16,741 nucleotides of DNA from NCBI GenBank assembly GCA_027081065.1, contig JALWLW010000063.1, forward strand, positions 1 through 16,741. The letters are read 5' to 3'. Of this stretch, positions 6,180 to 12,668 are shown piece by piece. Within the stretch, counting starts at the first letter, position 1; each line of letters begins with the position of its first letter. The notes below the pieces were generated by a model. The model saw only the letters and a list, made by a program, of their open reading frames with translations. It was not told where the DNA came from and made no database searches. The position numbers and the translations under genes are program-made. The DNA is from Campylobacteraceae bacterium. GTDB lineage: Bacteria; Campylobacterota; Campylobacteria; Campylobacterales; Sulfurovaceae.

Positions 6180-7090
6180 CGAATGGCATTTAAATAGCTG
6201 AGGTTGTTGAGTTTATGGTTAGCATAAGCAATATCAAAAGCTGTTCCATGATCTACAGAGGTTCTAATGATTGGTAAGTTTAGAGAGATGTTAATGCCCT
6301 CATCAAAATAGAGTGCCTTAAGAGGAGCTAACCCTTGGTCATGGTACATAGCTACAAAGTAATGGTATCTTTTGCGACTATTAGGCGTAAAAGCAATATC
6401 AGGAACTAAAGGTTGAGTATAGACCTCTTTACCTATCTCTATATGTGCAATTTCTCGTGCTTTATTAATCTGAATCTCTTCATCTCCTAGAACACCATCA
6501 TCTCCAGCATGTGGGTTTAGACCCAATAGTGCTATTTGTTCATATTCATTTAAATTGTTTGCGACATTATGATAAAAATCAATAAGAAATAAAGAGAGCT
6601 TCTCAATGTTTTGAACTTCTTTACTTACTTCCTTTAAAGGGATGTGTTCAGTATAAAGAGCAACATACATTTTTGGGCTTCCTAACATCATGATAGCAGG
6701 AGCAAAGAAAAATTCTCGTAAGGCATCGGTATGTCCCCTAAAGGTGACTCCAGCTAATTCCCAAGCTTTTTTATGAATAGGTAAGGTCATAATTCCCTCT
6801 ACCTCCATTTGTTTTGAAAGTTCAACAGCTTTTAAAAAAGAGGCAAATGAATAGACTCCAGATTCTTTAGTAATTTGTGAGGGAGTAATGGTAAACTCTT
6901 TTGCAATTTTATTAACTGTTTGAAAGTCAGAAGGGATAGAAATATTGAGTAGTTTGGAAGCTTTTTCTAACATTGTTTTATCGATACAATAAAGAGGCTC
7001 AATTTGTTGTTTAATAATATGATGGTTTTCTAATGCCAGTTGTATACCAATACCATTAAGGTCTCCAATGGAGATGGCAATTTTTTTCAT
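6161..7090 (-). CDS. pdxA: 4-hydroxythreonine-4-phosphate dehydrogenase
   Basis: A 309-residue cytosolic enzyme of the DXP-dependent vitamin B6 pathway. It oxidises 4-phosphooxy-threonine with NAD(P)+, giving the amino-ketone that PdxJ condenses to pyridoxine phosphate. Visible motifs are SIGDLNGIG (7-15), RGHTDALREFF (118-128, substrate-binding His-Thr), EHIPL (148-152), NPHAGDDG (192-199) and YHDQGLAPLK (249-258). The metal-binding histidines correspond to His149, His194 and His250, all present. The length is near the family norm. ATG 7090 has AAGGG five bases upstream. pdxJ, its frequent neighbour in this phylum, is not in the window. The 3' end overlaps the end of the GGDEF gene on the other strand. 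Upstream, 151 bases separate it from the FAD oxidoreductase; I see no clear element there beyond AT-rich sequence, so it may read through or have its own promoter. Confidence 0.95.
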   Translation of the reverse strand: MKKIAISIGDLNGIGIQLALENHHIIKQQIEPLYCIDKTMLEKASKLLNISIPSDFQTVNKIAKEFTITPSQITKESGVYSFASFLKAVELSKQMEVEGIMTLPIHKKAWELAGVTFRGHTDALREFFFAPAIMMLGSPKMYVALYTEHIPLKEVSKEVQNIEKLSLFLIDFYHNVANNLNEYEQIALLGLNPHAGDDGVLGDEEIQINKAREIAHIEIGKEVYTQPLVPDIAFTPNSRKRYHYFVAMYHDQGLAPLKALYFDEGINISLNLPIIRTSVDHGTAFDIAYANHKLNNLSYLNAIRYFEMT

Positions 7091-7241
7091 TTTAACCCTT
7101 ATCGTCTATAAAGTATTAGTGTATATTAAGCTAACATTTGAGAGATAAAGGTTGAAAGAGTGAATCTTTTTGTTCGATTAGCAATGACTCTACCTTTTGT
7201 AACTTTTTTATAAAGATATTATAGATAATATGGGATAATAT

Positions 7242-8678
7242 TTAATTAATAATGTTTCGATTAGCTAAAGAAGTAGGGTATTCTCTTTGTTTAGCTAACT
7301 GTTCAGCATAAGCTTGTAGCTTCTCTTCAATAAGTTCCTTTGGGTGCTTATATTGATGTTGAGGTTCAAGAGCGTCATCTAGGTGTCCGAGTTTCTTAAG
7401 GTTTTTAACAATAGCTTGAATCATGTCAATAACTGAAGAGACTTTAACAATTTCACAACGGGCATAACGAGGTACAGGAAAAGAGACTTCTGCTACACGT
7501 AATGTTGGGTCATCACCAGGGATTTGTTGTGCTCCAAAAAGAGGTTTTGAGCCAACAATAGCTGTTGAAAAAGAGGGAATAAACTGTGAGAGGTGTTCTA
7601 CAGCAGAAGAGGTTCGCTTGTAAGTCTCCTCAGTAGACCAGGCATTTTCTATTTTATTCATAAACTCTTCTCCTAATTGTGGTTGACAGCTAATGGCTGT
7701 GTTGGAGACTAGACCCTTTTTATATAAAGTAATATCTGTGGTCATCCCATGCAGTTGTACATAGCCATTGGGGTAAGGGGTAAATTGCCCCATCCCTTGT
7801 GGTGTACCACGTTCACCATGAAAGATGATTTCTGGAAATAGAGTATGGATATAGTTGGTACATTTAGCCACGTAAGCTGCTTTAAATTCTACCATGCGTT
7901 TACAAGGTGCACCTATCATGTCATCAATTTTTCCTACTCTAAACCCTGCTGCATTGATAAGGTAGTCAAAATCATCATTGTATTTTTCATAGGAATCTTT
8001 TATGGCAAAGATATTCCAACCATTTTCTTTTTTATGAATATCACGAACAATGGTTTGCATACGAAGTGTTACGTTTGAAAGCTCTTTGAGTGCTAACATT
8101 GTTCCCGAAGCCAACCTAAAAAGGTTTAGCCCATACTCTTGAACCAAAATTAGTGGAAATTGAACCTTATTTAAGTCAAGATTTTTAGCCACAGGTATCA
8201 TCCATTCATCTGAACTTTTTGGAAGTTTAGAAATAGGTTTTTTTTGTAAGGCTTCTAGTTCTTTTCGTTCATAAAGTTTATAGTAGTCACTACTTTCTCC
8301 TAAGACTTTGTTATGAACATCTTTTTGAATAAGTTTTTCATACTCATCGACCAGTAAGTCTAAACGTGGAAGTAGGGCTTTAGGCGTACTTTTATCTGAA
8401 GTGGGTAAAGCTATAACTGTTGGTCTATAATCTACCACGTACGGATAAAAACGTAAAAAGTCAATAGACTGTTTGAGTAGGGTTACACATTGTTCATCGG
8501 AGATTTCACGGTAAAGGTTTCCTCCTGCATGTAAGTGACAAAAAGGAGGACCTGAAACCAAGCTAGATTCTTTTTCAAACAGGGTAACGTTTAAGCCCAT
8601 TTGACCTAAATAAAGAGCTGTGGTTGCACCAGCCACCCCTCCTCCAATAATGGCTATTTTTATATCTTTCTTTAACAT
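7242..8678 (-). CDS. FAD-dependent oxidoreductase of the DAO/GR2-like type, substrate unknown
   Basis: A 478-residue protein with an N-terminal dinucleotide-binding fold. IAIIGGGVAGATTALYLGQ (9-27) contains GxGxxG at 12-17, and the first beta-alpha-beta ends in LFEKE with the ribose-binding Glu35. A second FAD-contact motif, INAAG, is at 241-245. CHLHAGGNLYREISDEQ (47-63) resembles the active-site side of amino-acid and hydroxy-acid oxidases, but I cannot name a substrate. There is no signal peptide or membrane helix, although peripheral membrane attachment is possible. The C-terminal 70 residues are charged and helical (EEKLQAYAEQLAKQREYP). The start ATG overlaps the gph stop by 7 bases (8672-8678), with GGGAAAG just upstream, so the two genes are translationally coupled. 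It could be a dehydrogenase feeding the quinone pool; this is inference only. Confidence 0.8.
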   Translation of the reverse strand: MLKKDIKIAIIGGGVAGATTALYLGQMGLNVTLFEKESSLVSGPPFCHLHAGGNLYREISDEQCVTLLKQSIDFLRFYPYVVDYRPTVIALPTSDKSTPKALLPRLDLLVDEYEKLIQKDVHNKVLGESSDYYKLYERKELEALQKKPISKLPKSSDEWMIPVAKNLDLNKVQFPLILVQEYGLNLFRLASGTMLALKELSNVTLRMQTIVRDIHKKENGWNIFAIKDSYEKYNDDFDYLINAAGFRVGKIDDMIGAPCKRMVEFKAAYVAKCTNYIHTLFPEIIFHGERGTPQGMGQFTPYPNGYVQLHGMTTDITLYKKGLVSNTAISCQPQLGEEFMNKIENAWSTEETYKRTSSAVEHLSQFIPSFSTAIVGSKPLFGAQQIPGDDPTLRVAEVSFPVPRYARCEIVKVSSVIDMIQAIVKNLKKLGHLDDALEPQHQYKHPKELIEEKLQAYAEQLAKQREYPTSLANRNIIN

Positions 8679-9349
8679 AACACTTTCCCTATTTCTGCAA
8701 AATCAGAAAAGTACATATCAGGATTATGGGTGTTAATATGTTCCCCATAATTGTATCCATAAGTTAGCCCAATACTTTGCATCTTACAAGCTTTAGCAGC
8801 TAAGATATCATTTTTGGAATCACCAATCATTACACATTCATCGACATTTACCTTTAGTTTATCACAAACATAAAGCAAAGGAGCTGGATGAGGTTTTCGC
8901 TCTTCAAGGGAGTCTCCACCTAAATGAAATTCAAAATACTCTTTTAATTTTAATGCTTCTAAAATAGGCTCTACAAAATTAAAAGGTTTGTTGGTTACGA
9001 TGACTAGTTTATAGCCATGTTCTTTTAGTTTTTGAAGTGTAGAGATGACATGAGGGTAAGTTATGGTTTCTACAGCTAAGTTTTGAGCATAAAATTTTAA
9101 AAAAACATCTAAAGCTTTTTCAAATTCTTCTTCATTGATATTCTCAGAGATGTCATCTGAACCAGACAAGGCACGTTTCACAAGGGTACTTGCACCATTT
9201 CCTACCCAGTGGTGGATTTCATCTAAAGAAAAGGTATCTCTGTTGATGCTTTTTAGCATATGATTTACAGCCAATGCCAAATCAGGAGAACTGTCAATAA
9301 GTGTGCCGTCTAAGTCAAAAATAATGACTTTTTTATTAAAAAATTTCAA
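8672..9349 (-). CDS. gph: HAD-superfamily phosphatase, phosphoglycolate phosphatase-like
   Basis: A 225-residue cytosolic HAD hydrolase. Motif I is FDLDGTLIDS (11-20), with nucleophile Asp12 and acid/base Asp14. Motif II is VTNKP, with its Thr, at about 117. The C-terminal motif GDSKNDILAAKAC carries the metal-binding aspartates. A helical C1 cap lies between motifs I and II, as in Gph, which removes 2-phosphoglycolate, and in the related PGMB group. Substrate assignment within this superfamily is uncertain. There is no ATG: the start is TTG at 9349-9347, with AAGG eight bases upstream, and no alternative start exists before the catalytic loop. A TATAAT (9391-9386) would start RNA near 9379. 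The gene overlaps the FAD oxidoreductase start, so the two are co-expressed. Confidence 0.88.
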   Translation of the reverse strand: MKFFNKKVIIFDLDGTLIDSSPDLALAVNHMLKSINRDTFSLDEIHHWVGNGASTLVKRALSGSDDISENINEEEFEKALDVFLKFYAQNLAVETITYPHVISTLQKLKEHGYKLVIVTNKPFNFVEPILEALKLKEYFEFHLGGDSLEERKPHPAPLLYVCDKLKVNVDECVMIGDSKNDILAAKACKMQSIGLTYGYNYGEHINTHNPDMYFSDFAEIGKVLC

Positions 9350-9365
9350 GTGTTAAACCTTATAG

Positions 9366-9387
9366 ATTGATACGTATTAATATCAAT
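9366..9387. promoter_or_regulatory. Inverted repeat at the gph transcription start, candidate operator
   Basis: ATTGATA (9366-9372) and TATCAAT (9381-9387) form perfect 7-bp arms around eight bases. The element covers the predicted start site (about 9379) and the edge of the -10 box (9386-9391, minus strand) of the gph unit. That is a typical position for a repressor. The arms are vaguely Fur/Per-like in base content, but this is not strong enough to name a regulator. Confidence 0.45.
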
Positions 9388-9391
9388 TATA
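9386..9391 (-). promoter_or_regulatory. Candidate -10 box of the gph-FAD oxidoreductase unit
   Basis: TATAAT is read on the minus strand at 9391 to 9386. It is about 37 bases upstream of the TTG start of gph, leaving a leader of about 30 bases that includes the AAGG ribosome-binding site. No clear -35 is visible. Confidence 0.5.
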
Positions 9392-9397
9392 ACATAT

Positions 9398-9418
9398 ATC
9401 GGATAAATATACTCCGAT
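9398..9418. repeat. Second inverted repeat in the gph/superoxide-reductase divergent region
   Basis: ATCGGA (9398-9403) and TCCGAT (9413-9418) are perfect 6-bp arms nine bases apart. The next bases, ATTTAAATTTAAAT (9417-9430), are themselves a 14-bp AT palindrome. The element lies about 43-63 bases upstream of the -10 box of the rightward gene, where an activator could bind. In an otherwise AT-only stretch, the GC-containing arms stand out. Confidence 0.45.
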
Positions 9419-9460
9419 TTAAATTTAAATCACTTAAGAGCTTCTATAGTCTTTTTGGAG

Positions 9461-9466
9461 TATTAT
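9461..9466 (+). promoter_or_regulatory. Candidate -10 box of the superoxide-reductase-like gene
   Basis: TATTAT at 9461-9466 is followed by a leader of about 25 bases with AAGGA (9486-9490) seven bases before the ATG at 9498. No -35 match is evident. Confidence 0.4.
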
Positions 9467-9497
9467 CCTTTTGCACTAAATTCATAAGGAAAAATAG

Positions 9498-9923
9498 ATG
9501 ACAAGACGAGAAATTATAAAAATTGCAACACTTACAACACTTACAAGCATCACAGCTTCAGCTTTTGATGAAAAATTACTTGTAAATAAAAATAACATAG
9601 AACCCAAAGATCCTAAAAATTTGACCAAAGGTGAAAAAAAACATACTCCTTCTATACGTATTGGAGGAAAAGATAAAGCTGGTTATACTTTAGTAGAAGT
9701 AACGGTTGGTCAAGATGATATTATTCATCCAAGTACACCAGAACATTGGATTTATGAAATTGAACTCTATGCTGACGATAAAAAGATTGATACGGTTTCC
9801 CTCGAACCTGTAATTTCAAGAGGTTATCTTGGAACACGTGTGAAACTTGATGGGGTAAAAGAACTTAAAAGTATTGCTAAATGTAATCTTCATGGAAACT
9901 ATACAGCGACAATAGTACTTTAA
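9498..9923 (+). CDS. Tat-exported superoxide reductase-like (desulfoferrodoxin/neelaredoxin family) protein
   Basis: A 141-residue protein with a class II (single iron centre) superoxide reductase domain. This family reduces superoxide to peroxide at a mononuclear Fe(His)4Cys site. The visible ligands are His49 (KKHTPSI), His77 and His83 (HPSTPEHW, with the family's exact spacing), Cys129 and His132 (CNLHG). The first residues, MTRREIIKIATLTTLTSITA, contain the twin-arginine pattern TRREIIK followed by a mild hydrophobic stretch, so folded export to the periplasm is predicted. The conserved glutamate expected two residues before the first His is Lys47 here; Glu46 is one position off. There is no N-terminal desulforedoxin domain. 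AAGGA lies seven bases before the ATG. It diverges from gph and ends 31 bases from convergent ybgC. A Tat-exported relative that lost enzyme activity is possible. Confidence 0.82.
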   Translation: MTRREIIKIATLTTLTSITASAFDEKLLVNKNNIEPKDPKNLTKGEKKHTPSIRIGGKDKAGYTLVEVTVGQDDIIHPSTPEHWIYEIELYADDKKIDTVSLEPVISRGYLGTRVKLDGVKELKSIAKCNLHGNYTATIVL

Positions 9924-9930
9924 GTATTAA

Positions 9931-9956
9931 AAATGGTATAGTATTTTATGCCATTT
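9931..9956. terminator. Hairpin between convergent superoxide-reductase-like and ybgC genes
   Basis: AAATGGTAT (9931-9939) pairs with ATGCCATTT (9948-9956), nine pairs including one G-U. On the minus strand the stem is followed by a short T-run (TTTTTAA), giving a weak intrinsic terminator for ybgC. On the plus strand there is little U-tract. Confidence 0.4.
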
Positions 9957-10320
9957 AATCAAAAATATTATGCAAATGAGGGGGGATAATGGCAGGTTTA
10001 CCATCTCGAACAAACACTAAGCGTACATCCATTTCAAAAACTTTTTTTTCTTCTTTAAAGATAGTTTGTTTAATAGAGACAGAGGCATTTTTTTGCTTTA
10101 TCACTTCGCTACGAACTTCTAGCATTTCTCCTAGTGTTGCCATACCTAAAAAGTTGGCATCAATATGACGTACTACAAAGCCACTTTTGTCACCATCGGT
10201 AGGCATCTCACCTTTTTGAAAAAAGATTTCAGACCTTGCACGTTCACAATACTTAATGTAGTTTGTATGGTAAACAATGCCACCTGCATCGGTATCTTCG
10301 TAATATACGCGTATTTTCAT
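9955..10320 (-). CDS. ybgC: YbgC-family acyl-CoA thioesterase (hotdog fold)
   Basis: A 121-residue cytosolic thioesterase of the 4HBT/YbgC group, which hydrolyses acyl-CoA and is associated with envelope or phospholipid metabolism. The family signature YYEDTDAGGIVYHTNY spans 6-21, with the conserved Asp11 and His18. The following helix, YIKYCERARSEIF, is also typical. The protein is slightly short, as usual for this family. In Enterobacteria the gene heads the tol-pal cluster; here tol-pal is not seen. It starts six bases after the stop of the ClpP-like gene and lacks a good ribosome-binding site, so it is probably translated by coupling from the upstream gene. Confidence 0.92.
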   Translation of the reverse strand: MKIRVYYEDTDAGGIVYHTNYIKYCERARSEIFFQKGEMPTDGDKSGFVVRHIDANFLGMATLGEMLEVRSEVIKQKNASVSIKQTIFKEEKKVFEMDVRLVFVRDGKPAIIPPHLHNIFD

Positions 10321-10326
10321 AAATTA

Positions 10327-11031
10327 TTAGGCTTTTTTCTTTTTATTGGCTTTGAGAATTTTTTTCCCTCTCTTTAGCCCTTTTAAATACTCTTTTGCAG
10401 TCACTTCTGTACCAGCTACAATAACATGTGTAGCAATACCACGCTTACACATCTCTTTACTTCCCATCCAGTAGTCTTGACCTACGAGCATTTGTTGGTA
10501 CTCTTTTTCACTTAAAAATCCTTGACGCACAATGATGTCATGAAAAAACTCTTCAAGCTTTTTAGAAGTATGTTCAAGTCGTGCTTTAATCTCACCACCT
10601 TTTCCAACAGCTCCACCAGCATAGTTATGATACATAAAGTCAGAATAGGGGTAAACTACACGCTTGTCAGCCATAGAAAAGAGCATCGCTCCCATGCTGT
10701 AGCCTTTGTTGTCTAGGTAGGCAACTGTTCGTCCATGAAACTTTTCTTGCATAATGTTGTAAAATTGCATTCCTTCATTTACAAACCCACCACCAGAGTC
10801 AATCATAAACTCTAAAACATCGTGTTCTTTAGCAGATTTTAGTTCATTGAAAACAGAGTGAAGTCCTTTTTTAAGTTCAAAAAAACGTCCAATATAAACA
10901 CGATAACGTGTATGTTTTGGTGTAACTTCATAAAGGTTTTTTTCTTTGTTTACTACTTTTTTTTGTTCAGGAATTACTTCTGAATAGAGAGTGTGTTGTT
11001 CGCTACTTAATTCTTTTTTTGCACCAATCAT
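10327..11031 (-). CDS. ClpP-fold (S14-like) serine protease, stand-alone, with basic tail
   Basis: A 234-residue protein with the ClpP/crotonase-like protease fold. DSGGGFVNEGMQFYNIM (78-94) matches the ClpP oxyanion-hole strand. The probable catalytic triad is Ser112 (GYSMGAML), His135 (FMYHNYAGG) and Asp186 (GQDYWMGSKEM). It is not the housekeeping ClpP: the N-terminal 45 residues are unrelated and charged, the nucleophile lies in YSMGA rather than the usual ASMGA, and the C-terminus is very basic (GKKILKANKKKKA). It resembles the ClpP-like proteases of large phages and the related orphan chromosomal proteins. No AAA+ unfoldase or phage gene is nearby. The start has GGGG six bases upstream, and a TATAAT (11072-11067) gives a leader of about 29 bases. 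ybgC follows in the same operon. Its substrates and its dependence on an ATPase are unknown. Confidence 0.82.
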   Translation of the reverse strand: MIGAKKELSSEQHTLYSEVIPEQKKVVNKEKNLYEVTPKHTRYRVYIGRFFELKKGLHSVFNELKSAKEHDVLEFMIDSGGGFVNEGMQFYNIMQEKFHGRTVAYLDNKGYSMGAMLFSMADKRVVYPYSDFMYHNYAGGAVGKGGEIKARLEHTSKKLEEFFHDIIVRQGFLSEKEYQQMLVGQDYWMGSKEMCKRGIATHVIVAGTEVTAKEYLKGLKRGKKILKANKKKKA

Positions 11032-11066
11032 GTTTATCCCCAGTGATATATAAATTTATTATAATA

Positions 11067-11072
11067 ATTATA
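11067..11072 (-). promoter_or_regulatory. Candidate -10 box of the ClpP-like/ybgC operon
   Basis: TATAAT is read on the minus strand at 11072 to 11067, with RNA start expected near 11060 and the GGGG ribosome-binding site between it and the ATG at 11031. It lies back to back with the hemH promoter, about 75 bases away. Confidence 0.5.
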
Positions 11073-11148
11073 GCGTAGATTTGTATAGTTATGGTATAGA
11101 AATGACATCAAATTTACTAGGATGTTTGAGAGAGCTTTAAACATAAAC

Positions 11149-11157
11149 TGCTAAAAT
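11149..11157 (+). promoter_or_regulatory. Extended -10 promoter of hemH
   Basis: TGCTAAAAT is an extended -10 (TGn plus TAAAAT at 11152-11157). The ATG of hemH is at 11164, seven bases after the box, exactly where transcription would start. No ribosome-binding site lies between. TTGAGA at 11126-11131 is too far (20-base spacer) to be a good -35. Confidence 0.5.
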
Positions 11158-11163
11158 ACTTTC

Positions 11164-12105
11164 ATGAATAAAAAAGCACTACTACTGCTCAATATGGGTG
11201 GACCAAATAACATTGATGAAGTGGAGATGTTTCTTCGTAATATGTTCTCCGACAAAAATATTTTGACGATGGATAGATATACAAGAGCATTGGTTAAAGA
11301 GATTATTATTTTTAATCGTATTGATGAGGTCAAAGAGAATTTTCTTAAAAACTTAGGAGGAAAGTCTCCTTTGCCTGCATTGACCTATAAGATTGTAGAT
11401 AAGCTTAATGAGAAGCTAGATATGAAAGTAGCCCCTGCTATGCGTTATGTTCCTCCTTTTGCTACAGATGCGTTAATAGAGTTTCAAAAAGATGGGGTAG
11501 AAGAGCTTATTTTGTTTCCAATGTATCCTCAATATTCGACAACAACGACACTCTCTTCAGTAGAAGACATAGAAGCCCGTTGTGAAGCGTTGGGCTATGC
11601 TCCTAAAATCACGGTGATTGACCCTTATTATGATGATTATGACTACATTGAGATGTGTGCTAAGAAAATCATGGATGCCTTTGAAGATAAAAATACTGAA
11701 GATTATGATTTATTGCTTTCAGCACACGGACTACCTACAAGTATTATTGCTTCTGGTGACCCTTATCAGACGCATATTGAGGGGAATGTCTCAGCTTTAC
11801 GTATTTATTTCCATGAGCGTGGTATTAAGTTTAATAACATTAAGTTGGTCTATCAATCAAAAGTTGGCTCTTCAGCATGGCTAGAGCCAAATTTGGTAGA
11901 TGTGCTTCGTAACCCTTACCACCGTAAAGTGCTTATCTATCCTTTAGCATTTACTGTTGATAACTCTGAGACGATTTATGAACTTGATATTGAACATCGC
12001 GAGATTGCAGAGAAGATTAAGTATGAGGACTATAGGGTGGCTAAATGTTTTAATGATGATGATAATTTTATTGAGTTTATCGTTAATAAGGTAAATGCTC
12101 TTTAA
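11164..12105 (+). CDS. hemH: Ferrochelatase
   Basis: A 313-residue enzyme that inserts Fe2+ into protoporphyrin (or, in coproporphyrin-dependent lineages, coproporphyrin), the end of haem synthesis. It is peripheral to the inner membrane. LLLLNMGGP (6-14) opens the first domain. The catalytic His188 is in LLSAHGLP, and the conserved Glu269 is in TVDNSETIYELDIEH. YPQYSTTTTLSSVEDI and YQSKVGSSAWLEP also match the family. The length is normal. No upstream in-frame start with a better site exists, and the -10 box is so close that the mRNA may be leaderless. The stop TAA overlaps the next ATG by one base (TAATG), so YigZ and DedA are probably co-transcribed. hemA sits elsewhere in the window, not in this unit. 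Confidence 0.96.
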   Translation: MNKKALLLLNMGGPNNIDEVEMFLRNMFSDKNILTMDRYTRALVKEIIIFNRIDEVKENFLKNLGGKSPLPALTYKIVDKLNEKLDMKVAPAMRYVPPFATDALIEFQKDGVEELILFPMYPQYSTTTTLSSVEDIEARCEALGYAPKITVIDPYYDDYDYIEMCAKKIMDAFEDKNTEDYDLLLSAHGLPTSIIASGDPYQTHIEGNVSALRIYFHERGIKFNNIKLVYQSKVGSSAWLEPNLVDVLRNPYHRKVLIYPLAFTVDNSETIYELDIEHREIAEKIKYEDYRVAKCFNDDDNFIEFIVNKVNAL

Positions 12106-12668
12106 TGCAAACCATTGAAAAATCTTTTATAGGAAACTATGAGGTTAAAAAGTCAAAATTCATAGCCCATTTAGTACCTATATCAGAGTACAAAGGCTTA
12201 CAAGACAAACTCAAAGCTGAACACCCCAAAGCTAGGCATGTGGTCTATGCTTTACGTTACCTCAATGAGTTTGACCAAATTGTTGAAAACTCATCAGATG
12301 ATGAAGAACCCAAAGGGGCTGCTGGTGTTCCTTCACTTAATGTGCTAAGAGGGGCTGACCTTATCAATGTGGCTCTACTTACAGTGCGTTATTTTGGTGG
12401 AACAAAATTGGGCATTGGGGGTATGGCTAGAGCCTACGCTTCAGCAGTCAAAGAGGTCTTGGCTGTGGCTGAGTTAAAACCCTATGAGAAAGAGTTTAGT
12501 TATGCGTTTGACTCAACATACTCTGAGGTTCAAAAAAGAGAATATGTTTTAAATAAGTTAGAAATTTTTCAAGTTGAGCGTGAGTTTTTAGGCGATAGAG
12601 TGGCATGGAAAATTAAGAGTACAGAAGAAAAAATAGATAAATTTAAAGAAGAGATATGCAAGAGATAG
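12105..12668 (+). CDS. YigZ/IMPACT family protein
   Basis: A 187-residue protein of the UPF0029/IMPACT group, widely conserved but without a settled function in bacteria. A link to translation or nucleic-acid binding is suggested from the ribosomal S5-like fold. The signature elements are KSKFIA (16-21), SDDEEPKGAAG (64-74) and VRYFGGTKLGIGGMARAY (94-111), all close to the family consensus. The C-terminal part resembles the usual ferredoxin-like domain. It starts in the hemH stop codon (one-base overlap) and its end overlaps the dedA start by 13 bases, so the three genes are tightly coupled. Confidence 0.92.
   Translation: MQTIEKSFIGNYEVKKSKFIAHLVPISEYKGLQDKLKAEHPKARHVVYALRYLNEFDQIVENSSDDEEPKGAAGVPSLNVLRGADLINVALLTVRYFGGTKLGIGGMARAYASAVKEVLAVAELKPYEKEFSYAFDSTYSEVQKREYVLNKLEIFQVEREFLGDRVAWKIKSTEEKIDKFKEEICKR

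Noticed and set aside
7091..7241. A small minus-strand frame between pdxA and the FAD oxidoreductase, about 25 codons rich in Lys/Arg and ending in a stop
   Set aside because: It has no ATG, GTG or TTG at its head and no ribosome-binding site. It is too short to support a gene or a remnant. A tRNA-like stretch there (TTCGATTA) lacks the arms of a real tRNA.
9498..9923. Possible SoxY/SoxZ-type sulfur carrier, suggested by the Tat signal and Campylobacterota context
   Set aside because: There is no C-terminal GGCGG-type swinging-arm cysteine, whereas the HPSTPEH and CxxH pattern matches superoxide reductase ligands.
10327..11031. Prophage or prophage remnant around the ClpP-like gene
   Set aside because: No capsid, terminase, integrase or attachment-site repeats nearby, and flanking genes are core metabolism. 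The phage resemblance is limited to the one protein.
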